A DNA stretch of 10,134 bases, from NCBI GenBank assembly GCA_016844415.1, contig JAENIX010000145.1, positions 2,724-12,857 of the forward strand, read 5' to 3'. A program made the translations under genes and the position numbers. Below the pieces are notes generated by a model. It saw nothing but the letters and a program-made list of their open reading frames with translations, was not told the origin of the DNA and did not search any database. Below are positions 1 through 7,143 of this stretch, one piece after another; position 1 is the stretch's first letter, and every line of letters begins with the position of its first letter. Source of the DNA: Actinomycetota bacterium. Its GTDB lineage: Bacteria > Desulfobacterota > Deferrimicrobia > Deferrimicrobiales > Deferrimicrobiaceae.

Positions 1-1
1 C

Positions 2-3000
2 CTTTCCGTAAATAGCCAGGCGATGGAAGTGGAAGAGGGAGCGCGTCTCCTCGCCGCCGTCGAGAAGGCCGGGATCAAGGTTCCGACCCTGTGCCATCAC
101 AAGGCGCTTACGCCCTACGGAGCCTGCAGGCTCTGCGTCGTCGAAGTCCATGCGCCGGGAAGGGCCCCTTCCCTCCAGGCATCCTGCTCGTATCCCGCGG
201 CCGCCGGAATCGACGTCCTTACCGACACGGAAAGGGTCAGGCGGGCCAGGAAAATCACCGCGGAGCTCCTGCTGGCCCGATGCCCGGACTCCGAGGTCAT
301 CCGGAGAATCGCCTCCGAGCTCGGCGTGAAGGAGCCGCGGATCCGCAAAAAATACGACGATTGCGTCTACTGCGGCCTCTGCGTGAGGATGTGCGAAGAG
401 CGGATGGGGCGCAGCGCAGTCGGGTTCACGGGGCGGGGGCCGGGGAAGAAACTCCAATCCCCCTTCGGGAAGCACAACCGGATGTGCTGGACGTGCGGGG
501 CGTGCGATTTCATCTGCCCCGTCGGCAAGAAGGTGTCTGTCCTCGCGAGCGAAAGCGTTTCGGTCCCGATCCCCAACGAATACAACCTGAACCTGGACAG
601 AAGGCCCGCCGTCTCCATCCTCTATCCGCAGGCGGTTCCGAACAAGCCGGTGATCGACAGGGAAACCTGCCTCCGCCTGAGCAAGGAAGCGTGCGGGATC
701 TGCGAAGTCGTCTGCGAGGCGAAGGCGATCGACTACAAGCGGCAGGATGAAATCGTCGAGATTTCGGTGGGTGCGGTCGTCCTATCCCCCGGGTACGAGC
801 TCTTCGACCCGAGAATCAAGGAGGACCTGGGGTACGGGCGATATCCCAACGTACTGACGGCGCTGGAATTCGAGCGGATCCTGTCGGCGTCGGGACCGTT
901 CGCGGGCGAGGTCATGAGGCCGTCCGACAGGAGCCACCCGAAGCGGATCGCCTTTCTCCAATGTGTCGGCTCGCGGGACCACGAAAGGGACTTCTGCTCC
1001 TCCGTGTGCTGCATGTACGCCACGAAGGAAGCGATCATCGCGAAGGAGCACTCGAAGGAAGAGCTGCACTGCGACATCTTTTTCATGGACATCCGGGCGT
1101 ACGGCAAGGGGTTCGAGGCCTATTACGAGACGGCGAAAAAGCACGGCGTGGGGTACATCCGGTGCCGCGTCCCGTCCATCGAGGAGATCCCCGCAACCGG
1201 GAACCTGCGGATCCACTACCTCGCCGAGGACGACCGGAAGGCTTTTCTCGAATACGACCTGGTCGTCCTCTCCGTCGGGATGCAGCCCCCGAAGAAGGCC
1301 AGGGAGATTTCGGAGACGTTCGGGATCGAACTGAACGACCACCGGTTCTGCCGGACGTCCACGTTCCGGCCCGTCGATTCCACGCGGGAAGGGGTCTTCG
1401 TTGCGGGGCCGTTCACGGAGCCCAAGGACATCCCCGAGACGGTCATGCAGGGGTCCGCTTCGGCGTCGAAGGTCATGTCCCTGTTAAGCGACGTCAAGGG
1501 GAGCCTGATCGTTCCGAAGGAGTACCCGCCGGAGATCGACGTTAAGGGTCAGGAGCCCAGGGTCGGCGTCTTCGTGTGCCATTGCGGGACGAACATCGCG
1601 GGAGTCGTCAACGTGCCGCAGGTCGTCGAATACGCGAGGACGCTCCCCGGCGTCGTCTACGCGGAAAACAACCTGTACACCTGCTCCAACGACGCCCAGG
1701 AACGGATCAAGGAGAAGATCAGGGAACACAACCTGAACCGCGTGCTGGTCGCCTCCTGCACGCCGCGGACGCACGAGCCGCTGTTCCGGAACACGATCCG
1801 GGAGGCGGGGCTCAATCCCTATCTCTTCGAGATGGCGAACATCCGGGACCAGTGCTCATGGGTGCACATGCACGAACCGGAGAAGGCGACGAGGAAGGCG
1901 AAGGATCTTGTGCGCATCGCGGACGCGAAGGCGGTCATGCTGGAGCCGCTGCGGAAAGGTTCCGTGAGCGTGACCAAGGCCGCTCTGGTCATCGGCGGCG
2001 GGATCGCCGGCATGACGTCCTCGCTCGACCTGGCGGGCCAGGGGTACGACGTCTTTCTCCTTGAGAAGGAACAGGAGTTGGGGGGGAACCTCAGGCGCAT
2101 CCATTACCTGCTCGACGGCGAGGACCCGCAGGAAGAGCTTGCGACCCTGATCGGCAAGGTCAAGGGAAACGGAAAGATCCAGGTGTTTACCGGGGCCGCG
2201 ATCGGGAAGGTGGATGGCTCCATCGGCCATTTCCGGACGATGATCAGGACGAACGGAGAAGAGAGGGAAGTCGAGCACGGCGTTGTGATCGTCGCGACCG
2301 GCGCGAAGGAGTACGTCCCGAAAGAATATTCCTACGGCGCGGACGAGAGAGTCCTGACGCAGCTTGAGCTCGAGCGGCGGCTTGCGGCGGACGGAAAACG
2401 GTTTCTTTCAGCAGGCAGGAACCCGCCGAAAACCGTCGTAATGATCCAGTGCGTCGGATCGAGGGACGAGGAAAGGCCGTACTGCTCGAGGGTGTGCTGC
2501 TCGCACGCCGTGAAGAACGCGCTGAAGATCAAGGAGCTCTCTCCGGAAACGAACGTCTACGTCCTGTACCGCGACATCCGGACCTACGGGTTCCGGGAGG
2601 GGTATTACACGAAGGCCCGGCAGCAGGGCGTCGCTTTCGTCCGGTACGACGAGAACCGGAAACCGGAAGTCGCGAAAAACGGAAACGGCTTGAGCGTCGG
2701 CGTGCACGATCAGGTCCTTGGGATTCCCATCGAGATCCCGGCCGACCTTGTCGTCCTGTCGGCAGGGACGGTTCCGCATGAAGAGAGCAAGGCCGTCGCC
2801 CAGCTCTTCAAGATCCCGCTGAACCAGGACGGGTTCTTCCTCGAGGCGCACCTTAAACTGCGCCCCGTCGATTTCGCGACCGACGGGATCTACCTGTGCG
2901 GCCTGGCGCATTCGCCCAAGACGATCGATGAAAGCATCGTCCAGGCGGGAGCGGCGAGCGCGAAGGCGTCCGTCATCCTCTCGAATGATTCCCTGGAGCT

Positions 3001-3262
3001 GGAAGCGAACATCTCCCACGTGATCGACGAGAACTGCGACGGTTGCGCCTACTGCGTCGACCCCTGCCCGTTCAAGGCGGTCACCCTCATCGAATACATG
3101 TGGAAAGGCCAGGTCAAGAAGACCGTCGAGATCAACGAAAGCGTCTGCAAGGGGTGCGGCACCTGCATGGCGACCTGCCCGAAGAAGGGCATTTACGTCC
3201 GCGGGTTCACGCTGGAACAGATAGGGGCCCAGATCACCGCCGCGCTCGAAGCGGCGGGGTGA
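2..3262 (+). CDS. hdrA: HdrA-like flavin/iron-sulfur protein with NuoG-like N-terminus, two HdrA modules (5' partial)
   Basis: Electron-bifurcating heterodisulfide reductase subunit A homologue, cytoplasmic, expected to take electrons from MvhD. The frame is open to the left edge and residues before Met at 23 still resemble a 2Fe-2S ferredoxin start, so the true start lies outside. Counting from that Met: a 2Fe-2S domain (Cys24, 35, 38, 55), then a ferredoxin pair (Cys114/117/120/124 and Cys155/158/161/165), as in NuoG-like fusions. A first HdrA module spans about 180-495 (YPQAVPNKPVID, QCVGSRD, CSSVCC). A second, fuller module starts near 512 (VCHCG, Rossmann GGGIAGM at 658-664, QCVGSRD, CSRVCC). 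It ends with two 4Fe-4S motifs (Cys1005-1015 and Cys1042-1052) and the usual HdrA tail. No GxGxxG is visible in module one, which passes directly from ferredoxin to VSVPIPNEYN. MvhD follows after 9 bp. Family assignment is firm; electron partner is inferred. Confidence 0.93.
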   Translation, partial: LSVNSQAMEVEEGARLLAAVEKAGIKVPTLCHHKALTPYGACRLCVVEVHAPGRAPSLQASCSYPAAAGIDVLTDTERVRRARKITAELLLARCPDSEVIRRIASELGVKEPRIRKKYDDCVYCGLCVRMCEERMGRSAVGFTGRGPGKKLQSPFGKHNRMCWTCGACDFICPVGKKVSVLASESVSVPIPNEYNLNLDRRPAVSILYPQAVPNKPVIDRETCLRLSKEACGICEVVCEAKAIDYKRQDEIVEISVGAVVLSPGYELFDPRIKEDLGYGRYPNVLTALEFERILSASGPFAGEVMRPSDRSHPKRIAFLQCVGSRDHERDFCSSVCCMYATKEAIIAKEHSKEELHCDIFFMDIRAYGKGFEAYYETAKKHGVGYIRCRVPSIEEIPATGNLRIHYLAEDDRKAFLEYDLVVLSVGMQPPKKAREISETFGIELNDHRFCRTSTFRPVDSTREGVFVAGPFTEPKDIPETVMQGSASASKVMSLLSDVKGSLIVPKEYPPEIDVKGQEPRVGVFVCHCGTNIAGVVNVPQVVEYARTLPGVVYAENNLYTCSNDAQERIKEKIREHNLNRVLVASCTPRTHEPLFRNTIREAGLNPYLFEMANIRDQCSWVHMHEPEKATRKAKDLVRIADAKAVMLEPLRKGSVSVTKAALVIGGGIAGMTSSLDLAGQGYDVFLLEKEQELGGNLRRIHYLLDGEDPQEELATLIGKVKGNGKIQVFTGAAIGKVDGSIGHFRTMIRTNGEEREVEHGVVIVATGAKEYVPKEYSYGADERVLTQLELERRLAADGKRFLSAGRNPPKTVVMIQCVGSRDEERPYCSRVCCSHAVKNALKIKELSPETNVYVLYRDIRTYGFREGYYTKARQQGVAFVRYDENRKPEVAKNGNGLSVGVHDQVLGIPIEIPADLVVLSAGTVPHEESKAVAQLFKIPLNQDGFFLEAHLKLRPVDFATDGIYLCGLAHSPKTIDESIVQAGAASAKASVILSNDSLELEANISHVIDENCDGCAYCVDPCPFKAVTLIEYMWKGQVKKTVEINESVCKGCGTCMATCPKKGIYVRGFTLEQIGAQITAALEAAG

Positions 3263-3271
3263 GGTGGAACG

Positions 3272-3592
3272 GTGGGGAACGCGGAATTCGAGCCTCTGAT
3301 CATCGCCTTCTGCTGCAACTGGTGCTCCTACGCGGGCGCGGACCTGGCGGGCGTGTCGCGGCAGCAGTATCCGCCGAACGTCAGGATCATCCGCGTGATG
3401 TGCTCCGGCATGGTCCACCCGAACCTCGTCATCAACGCGCTCACCAAGGGGGCGGACGGCGTGATCGGGCTGGAGAACGAGAGGTTCCGGCTCGAATGGG
3501 TCTCCGCCTCGGAGGGGACGAAGTTCGCGGGCGTCATGAAGGAGTTCACCGAGGAGATACGGAAGCTGGGCCCCAGCCCGTACAAGACGTAG
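3272..3592 (+). CDS. mvhD: MvhD-like hydrogenase iron-sulfur subunit, internally shortened
   Basis: MvhD carries a 2Fe-2S cluster that links the [NiFe] hydrogenase MvhAG to HdrA. The N-terminal part is typical: FCCNWCSYAGADLAG, YPPNVRIIRVMCSG, GADGVI. The C-terminal part is typical too: RFRLEWVSASEG, FTEEIRKLGP. In the family these halves are separated by about 34 residues containing a GCHPGDCHY-type block with two conserved Cys. Here GADGVI joins directly to GLENERFRLEW around position 3466, giving 106 residues instead of about 140, in frame. I infer an in-frame deletion of roughly 100 bp; the remaining Cys are Cys14, 15, 18 and 44. Start is GTG, with GAGG seven bases upstream, 9 bp after hdrA. 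The product may be unable to hold its normal cluster. Assembly collapse is an alternative. Confidence 0.88.
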   Translation: MGNAEFEPLIIAFCCNWCSYAGADLAGVSRQQYPPNVRIIRVMCSGMVHPNLVINALTKGADGVIGLENERFRLEWVSASEGTKFAGVMKEFTEEIRKLGPSPYKT

Positions 3593-3600
3593 GAGATGGC

Positions 3601-3798
3601 ATGGACATATCCAGGAAATTCGACGGCAGTAAGTTCATGTGGGACGGCGCGGAGTACAAGGAAGAAACCGAGGCGCGCGGCGCCCTGGAATCCTATCTGT
3701 CCAACGGATTCGACGCGAAGAAAATCGAGGAAGGGGGGGCTTTCTACGTCTTCACGCGCAAAGTGGCAACTGAGGTCAAGGTTGAAGGAAAGGCTTAA
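3601..3798 (+). CDS. Small protein of unknown function in the Hdr-Mvh operon (65 aa)
   Basis: I do not recognise a family. The frame opens with ATG after a good AGGAGAT ribosome-binding site at 3591-3597, overlapping the mvhD stop codon, so it is probably translationally coupled to mvhD. The 65-residue product is rich in charged residues, has no cysteine, no signal peptide and no membrane segment. It begins MDISRKFDGSKFMWDGAEY and has a plausible beta-alpha-beta pattern ending in a strand (FYVFTRKVATEVKVEG). It therefore looks like a small soluble cytosolic protein. Its place between mvhD and mvhG suggests a helper or accessory role for the hydrogenase complex, but that is inference from position only. 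The frame stays open far upstream inside hdrA; that extension is out-of-frame read-through and is not part of this gene. Confidence 0.7.
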   Translation: MDISRKFDGSKFMWDGAEYKEETEARGALESYLSNGFDAKKIEEGGAFYVFTRKVATEVKVEGKA

Positions 3799-3849
3799 GA
3801 ACCGTTTTTCAACCAAGGCAACCCAACAGTCAGGCGAAGGAGGTTAACC

Positions 3850-4776
3850 ATGGCCGTAAGAGTCGCGGAAGAGTGGTTCGCGATCTGCGGGGGGTGCGAG
3901 GTGACCATCCTCGACATCGGAGAACCGCTGCTCGACCTGCTCCCGAAACTGCAGTTCGTACACATGCCGGTCCTCATGGACCACAAGATCTACGGGCAGC
4001 TGGGAAATGGCAAGAAGATGGAGATCCCCGAGGCGGAGGTAGGCATCATCTCGGGGGGGATCCGGAACGAGGAAAACAGGGAGCTGGCGAAGGAAATGAG
4101 GGCGAAGTGCAAGACCCTGATCGCCCTGGGCAGCTGCGCGTGCTTCGGCGGGATTCCCGCGCTGGCGAACCAGTTCAAGGTCGAGGAACTTCTGGAGAAA
4201 GTGTACCGGGGCTCGAAGACGACGCCCCCCGCCCCCACCCCGTCCACCGATATTCCCCCGCTGACCGACAGGGTCTACGCGCTGGATGAAGTCATCAAGG
4301 TGGACGTCTACATCCCCGGCTGCCCGACGGCGCCTGAGATCGTGGCGGAGGCGCTCGTGTCGCTGCTCGAGGGAAAGGCGTTCTCCCTGCCGGAGAGGAG
4401 CGTATGCGACGACTGCCCGGTGAAGAGGGAGGAAAAGGCGGACATCCAGCTGAAACGGCCCCTCGAGTCGATCATCCCTGAGGGCGCAAAGCTGGAGGGT
4501 TCCCGGTGCTTCATGGAGCTTGGGTACCTGTGCCTGGGGCCCGTGACGAGAACCGGATGCGGGGGGAGCGAGAAGACCCCGCGGTGCATCAAGGGGCGGA
4601 TGCCGTGCAGGGCCTGCTTCGGCCCGATCCGCAAGGACGCGAATCCTCTCGTCGAAATGATGGGAGCGCTTACCAGCATCGGCCTCGATCCGAAGACCAT
4701 CCCGGACCGGGCGGCAACCTTCCAGCGCTACATCGGCGCCCAGGGAAGGCTGCGGCCTGTTGCGAAAAGACCGTAA
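3850..4776 (+). CDS. mvhG: Group 3c [NiFe] hydrogenase small subunit (MvhG type)
   Basis: Electron-transfer small subunit of the F420-non-reducing/Mvh-type hydrogenase, cytoplasmic since no twin-arginine signal is present. The proximal cluster ligands are visible: CGGC (Cys13, Cys16), GSCACFGG (Cys96) and PGCP (Cys158). The C-terminal half carries eight more cysteines: Cys186 and 189 (CDDCP), 220, 228, 237, 246, 253 and 256 (CRACFGP). That is enough for two further 4Fe-4S clusters, so the electron wire from the NiFe site to MvhD appears complete. At 308 residues the length is normal and I see no gap. An excellent AAGGAGG lies at 3837-3843, six bases before ATG. The gene is 51 bp after the small unknown gene and 12 bp before mvhA, as expected in one operon. 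Confidence 0.95.
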   Translation: MAVRVAEEWFAICGGCEVTILDIGEPLLDLLPKLQFVHMPVLMDHKIYGQLGNGKKMEIPEAEVGIISGGIRNEENRELAKEMRAKCKTLIALGSCACFGGIPALANQFKVEELLEKVYRGSKTTPPAPTPSTDIPPLTDRVYALDEVIKVDVYIPGCPTAPEIVAEALVSLLEGKAFSLPERSVCDDCPVKREEKADIQLKRPLESIIPEGAKLEGSRCFMELGYLCLGPVTRTGCGGSEKTPRCIKGRMPCRACFGPIRKDANPLVEMMGALTSIGLDPKTIPDRAATFQRYIGAQGRLRPVAKRP

Positions 4777-4788
4777 AGGAGGTTCGCA

Positions 4789-6237
4789 ATGACCCAGACG
4801 ATAGTGATCCAACCCGTAACGAGAATCGAAGGGCATGCCAAGGTGACCATCCAGCTTGACGAAGCCGGGAACGTCAAGGACACGAAGGTCAACGTGATCG
4901 AGCTTCGGGGGTTCGAGAAGTTCCTGATCGGGAAGCCCGTGGAGGAGCTGCCGCGGATCGTGACGAGCATCTGCGGCGTGTGCCCCTGGTCCCACCACCT
5001 GGCGAGCGCGAAAGCGTGCGACGCCGTCTTCGGCGTATCGGAGATCCCGTCAGCGGGGAGGAAACTGCGGGAGCTTTGCAACTTCATCGCCTACACGGAG
5101 GAGCACATCCTCCAGTTCTACTTCCTTTCGGGCGCCGATTTCGTGATGGGCCCGGACGCTCCGTACGCCGTGAGGAACGTCATCGGGATCGCGGGCGCGG
5201 TTCCGGAGGTGGCGAAGACGGTCGTCCGGTGCAGGACGCTGGGCTCCCGGATGCTGGACAAGGTCTCCGGGAAATCGATCCACCCCGTCACCGCGGTGCC
5301 GGGAGGGTTCAGCAAGGCGCTGACCGCGGAAGAGCGCGACGCGCTCAAGCCGATGGCGCAGGAGATCCTCGAGCTTTCCAAGTTCACGATGGACTACGCG
5401 AAAAAGAACATATTCCCGAAATACCTTGAAGTGGTGAAGACTCTCGGCGTCATCGAGACGGGGTTCCTGGGAACCGTGGGGAAGAACGGCGCCCTGGACC
5501 TCTACGACGGGATGCTTCGGATGATGACCGCGGACGGGAAATACGAGGACTTCGCCGCCGACAAGTACACGGACCACATCATCGAGCACGTGGAGCCCTG
5601 GACGTACCTGAAGTTCCCCTACATGAAAAAGGCCGGGAAGTTCTCCATGGACCTCAACGCGCCGTCGGGGATCTTCCGGGTTAACACGCTTGCCCGGCTT
5701 AACGTCTGCGAAGGCATCACCACGCCGCTGGCGCAGAAGGAGTTCGAGGAGTTCCGCAGCGCCTTCGGCAGGCCCGCCCAGCTCACGCTTCTCTACCACT
5801 GGGCCCGGCTGATCGAGCTTCTCCACGCCTCGGAAAGGATCATCGAGCTGTTGAACGACCCGGAGATCACCAGCACGGACGTCCGCGTGGCCGTCAAGCC
5901 GAGGGCCGCAAGGGGCGTCGGCTGCGTCGAGGCGCCGAGAGGAACGCTGATCCACGATTACGAGACCGACGATAACGGGATCGTCACCAACGTCAACCTG
6001 ATCGTGGCGACCACGAACAACAACGCCGCGATCAACATGTCCGTGAAGCAGGCGGCGTCATTGGTGATCAAGAACGGCGTGTACGACGAAGGGGCGCTGA
6101 ACAAGGTGGAGATGGCGATCCGCGCCTACGACCCGTGCCTTTCCTGCGCCACCCACGCGTTGGACGGGAGACTGCCGGTGAAGGTGGAAATCGTCGATCG
6201 CGACGGGAAACAGATAGACGTGCTGTCGAACTGCTAG
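4789..6237 (+). CDS. mvhA: Group 3c [NiFe] hydrogenase large subunit (MvhA type)
   Basis: Catalytic subunit holding the NiFe(CN)2CO centre that splits H2. The N-terminal ligand motif is SICGVCPWSHH (Cys62, Cys65) and the C-terminal motif is DPCLSCATH (Cys450, Cys453, His456). Other family signatures include PVTRIEGHA near the N-terminus and EAPRGTLIHDY. The length of 482 residues is usual and no gap is apparent. A 26-residue extension follows His456; in the family it is cut off by a dedicated protease after nickel insertion, so this enzyme should depend on the maturation protease encoded 28 bp downstream, which is frameshifted here. AAAGGAGG at 4775-4782 overlaps the mvhG stop codon and precedes ATG by six bases. 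All four metal-binding cysteines are present, so the subunit itself looks functional. Confidence 0.96.
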   Translation: MTQTIVIQPVTRIEGHAKVTIQLDEAGNVKDTKVNVIELRGFEKFLIGKPVEELPRIVTSICGVCPWSHHLASAKACDAVFGVSEIPSAGRKLRELCNFIAYTEEHILQFYFLSGADFVMGPDAPYAVRNVIGIAGAVPEVAKTVVRCRTLGSRMLDKVSGKSIHPVTAVPGGFSKALTAEERDALKPMAQEILELSKFTMDYAKKNIFPKYLEVVKTLGVIETGFLGTVGKNGALDLYDGMLRMMTADGKYEDFAADKYTDHIIEHVEPWTYLKFPYMKKAGKFSMDLNAPSGIFRVNTLARLNVCEGITTPLAQKEFEEFRSAFGRPAQLTLLYHWARLIELLHASERIIELLNDPEITSTDVRVAVKPRAARGVGCVEAPRGTLIHDYETDDNGIVTNVNLIVATTNNNAAINMSVKQAASLVIKNGVYDEGALNKVEMAIRAYDPCLSCATHALDGRLPVKVEIVDRDGKQIDVLSNC

Positions 6238-6265
6238 CGAGAGGTTATTTTCACGAGGAGGGGCC

Positions 6266-6735
6266 TTGTCCGTTTACTTCGACACGCCGGTCGTGGTTCT
6301 GGGATGCGGGAACCGGCTGTTCGGGGACGACGGATTCGGCCCCTCCAGAACAATTTCGCGGTTCCGGAGAACGTCACGATCATGGACGCGGGCACCGGCG
6401 TGCGGAACATGCTTTTCGACATCGTGCTCGGCGAAGGGATCGTGAAAAAGGTGATCGTGGTCGACGCCATCGACGCCGGAAGAGTTCCCGGCGAAATCCT
6501 GGAGATCGACCCTTCCCAGATATCCGCGAAGAAGCTTTTCGATTTCTCCATGCACCAGCTGCCGACGTCGAACCTGCTCCAGGAGCTGAAAGACCTTTGC
6601 GGGGTGGACGTCAAAATCATCTCCGTCCAGGTGGAGAACATCCCGGAATTCGTGCGTCCCGGGCTCTCGGAAACGATCGCCCGTTCCCTGCCCGCCGTCT
6701 GCATGAAAATCCTCGAGGAATGCGCCTCGGCATAA
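6266..6735 (+). pseudogene. Hydrogenase maturation protease (HyaD/FrcD family), split by a frameshifting deletion
   Basis: This endopeptidase family removes the C-terminal tail of [NiFe] hydrogenase large subunits. A TTG start at 6266, with AGGAGG at 6256-6261, opens a typical N-terminus: PVVVLGCGNRLFGDDGFGP, including the nickel-sensing Asp of GDDG. After GFGP (about 6343) this frame turns to nonsense (SRTISRFRR). The family sequence resumes in the next frame as LQNNFAVPENV, MDAGTGVRN and SMHQLPTSNL, ending at TAA 6735. About five residues expected between GFGP and LQNNF are missing, matching a loss of roughly 16 bp. All three likely metal ligands (Asp of GDDG, Asp of MDAG, His of MHQ) are encoded, but in two frames. 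The ATG at 6304 in the second frame is not a believable start. Real mutation and sequence error are both possible. Confidence 0.85.
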
Positions 6736-6775
6736 AATCGGATCGCTTTACGGAACAATGAGTGGGAATAAGGAA

Positions 6776-6811
6776 CCCGAAGGAGGGGACCCGAACGGCT
6801 CCTCCTTCGGG
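6776..6811. terminator. Stem-loop between convergent genes, likely transcription end
   Basis: CCCGAAGGAGG at 6776-6786 is the exact reverse complement of CCTCCTTCGGG at 6801-6811, giving an 11-bp stem that can extend by a G-U and a G-C pair around a 10-base loop. It lies between the convergent hydrogenase operon (ends 6735) and the DUF1059 gene (ends 6841 on the - strand), where a bidirectional terminator is expected. No clean T-tract follows on the + strand; the - strand exit is somewhat T-rich. Termination is inferred from the stem and position. Confidence 0.55.
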
Positions 6812-6840
6812 CTCGGGAAGTTACGATGCGTACGCCTTCC

Positions 6841-7026
6841 CTATGCGGCCTTCTCCTCGCGGATGAGTTTCCTCATCTTTTCCTGTAGGTCTTTGGGGAT
6901 TTCCGTCATTCCGTGAAACTTCCTCCCGTGATCCAGGGCGTTGCGGAAGAGCTCTTCCTCCGTTTCGCCGCGGCACACGAAATCGCAATCCACACCGGCG
7001 TCCTTGCAACGTATCGTCTTAGGCAT
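6841..7026 (-). CDS. DUF1059 family small protein (61 aa)
   Basis: Matches the DUF1059 pattern: MPKTIRCKDAGVDCDF, then RGETEEELFRNALDHG, then HGMTEIPKDLQEKMRK. Family members are small soluble proteins of unknown biochemical function. Three cysteines (Cys7, 14, 18) sit near the N-terminus and His residues lie mid-protein, which could suggest metal or redox chemistry, though this is not established. I chose ATG at 7024-7026 because the family begins MPKTI and a GGAGGTG ribosome-binding site sits just upstream (about 7031-7037). A longer reading to 7068 adds residues with no family resemblance. The gene is 117 bp downstream of the cytochrome gene on the same strand, so the two could share a transcript, but no link is proven. 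Confidence 0.85.
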   Translation of the reverse strand: MPKTIRCKDAGVDCDFVCRGETEEELFRNALDHGRKFHGMTEIPKDLQEKMRKLIREEKAA

Positions 7027-7143
7027 CACCCACCTCCGCCCCATGCTTTTTTCCCCGGGGTAGAACATTGGATGATTACAGGGAACGCGGAGTTCCTTAT
7101 TCCTTTCATTTGAGCAGGAAGTCCACCCTGTTGTCCGGTGCGA

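Noticed and set aside
2408..3418. Long - strand frame of 336 codons
   Set aside because: Lies antisense to hdrA and mvhD, whose family motifs are clear; its composition is typical of a GC-rich shadow frame.
3043..3798. Long version of the 65-aa gene starting inside hdrA
   Set aside because: The upstream part is an out-of-frame reading of hdrA and mvhD; the ATG at 3601 has its own ribosome-binding site.
3844..4998. Long - strand frame of 384 codons
   Set aside because: Antisense to mvhG and the start of mvhA, rich in His, Arg and Pro with no recognisable motif.
5050..5955. Long - strand frame of 301 codons
   Set aside because: Antisense to mvhA, which carries conserved motifs throughout.
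6335..6350. Programmed frameshift at the CCCC run in the protease gene
   Set aside because: A slip would restore the frame, but about five family residues are also missing, so a deletion explains the data better.
6304..6735. Maturation protease starting at ATG 6304
   Set aside because: The first residues (MREPAVRGRRIRP) are nonsense for the family; the true N-terminus with GCGNRLFGDDGFGP is in the other frame from TTG 6266.
7080..7100. Hairpin GGAAC-GCGGA-GTTCC between the cytochrome and DUF1059 genes as a terminator
   Set aside because: The stem is only five base pairs and no T-tract follows on the transcribed strand.
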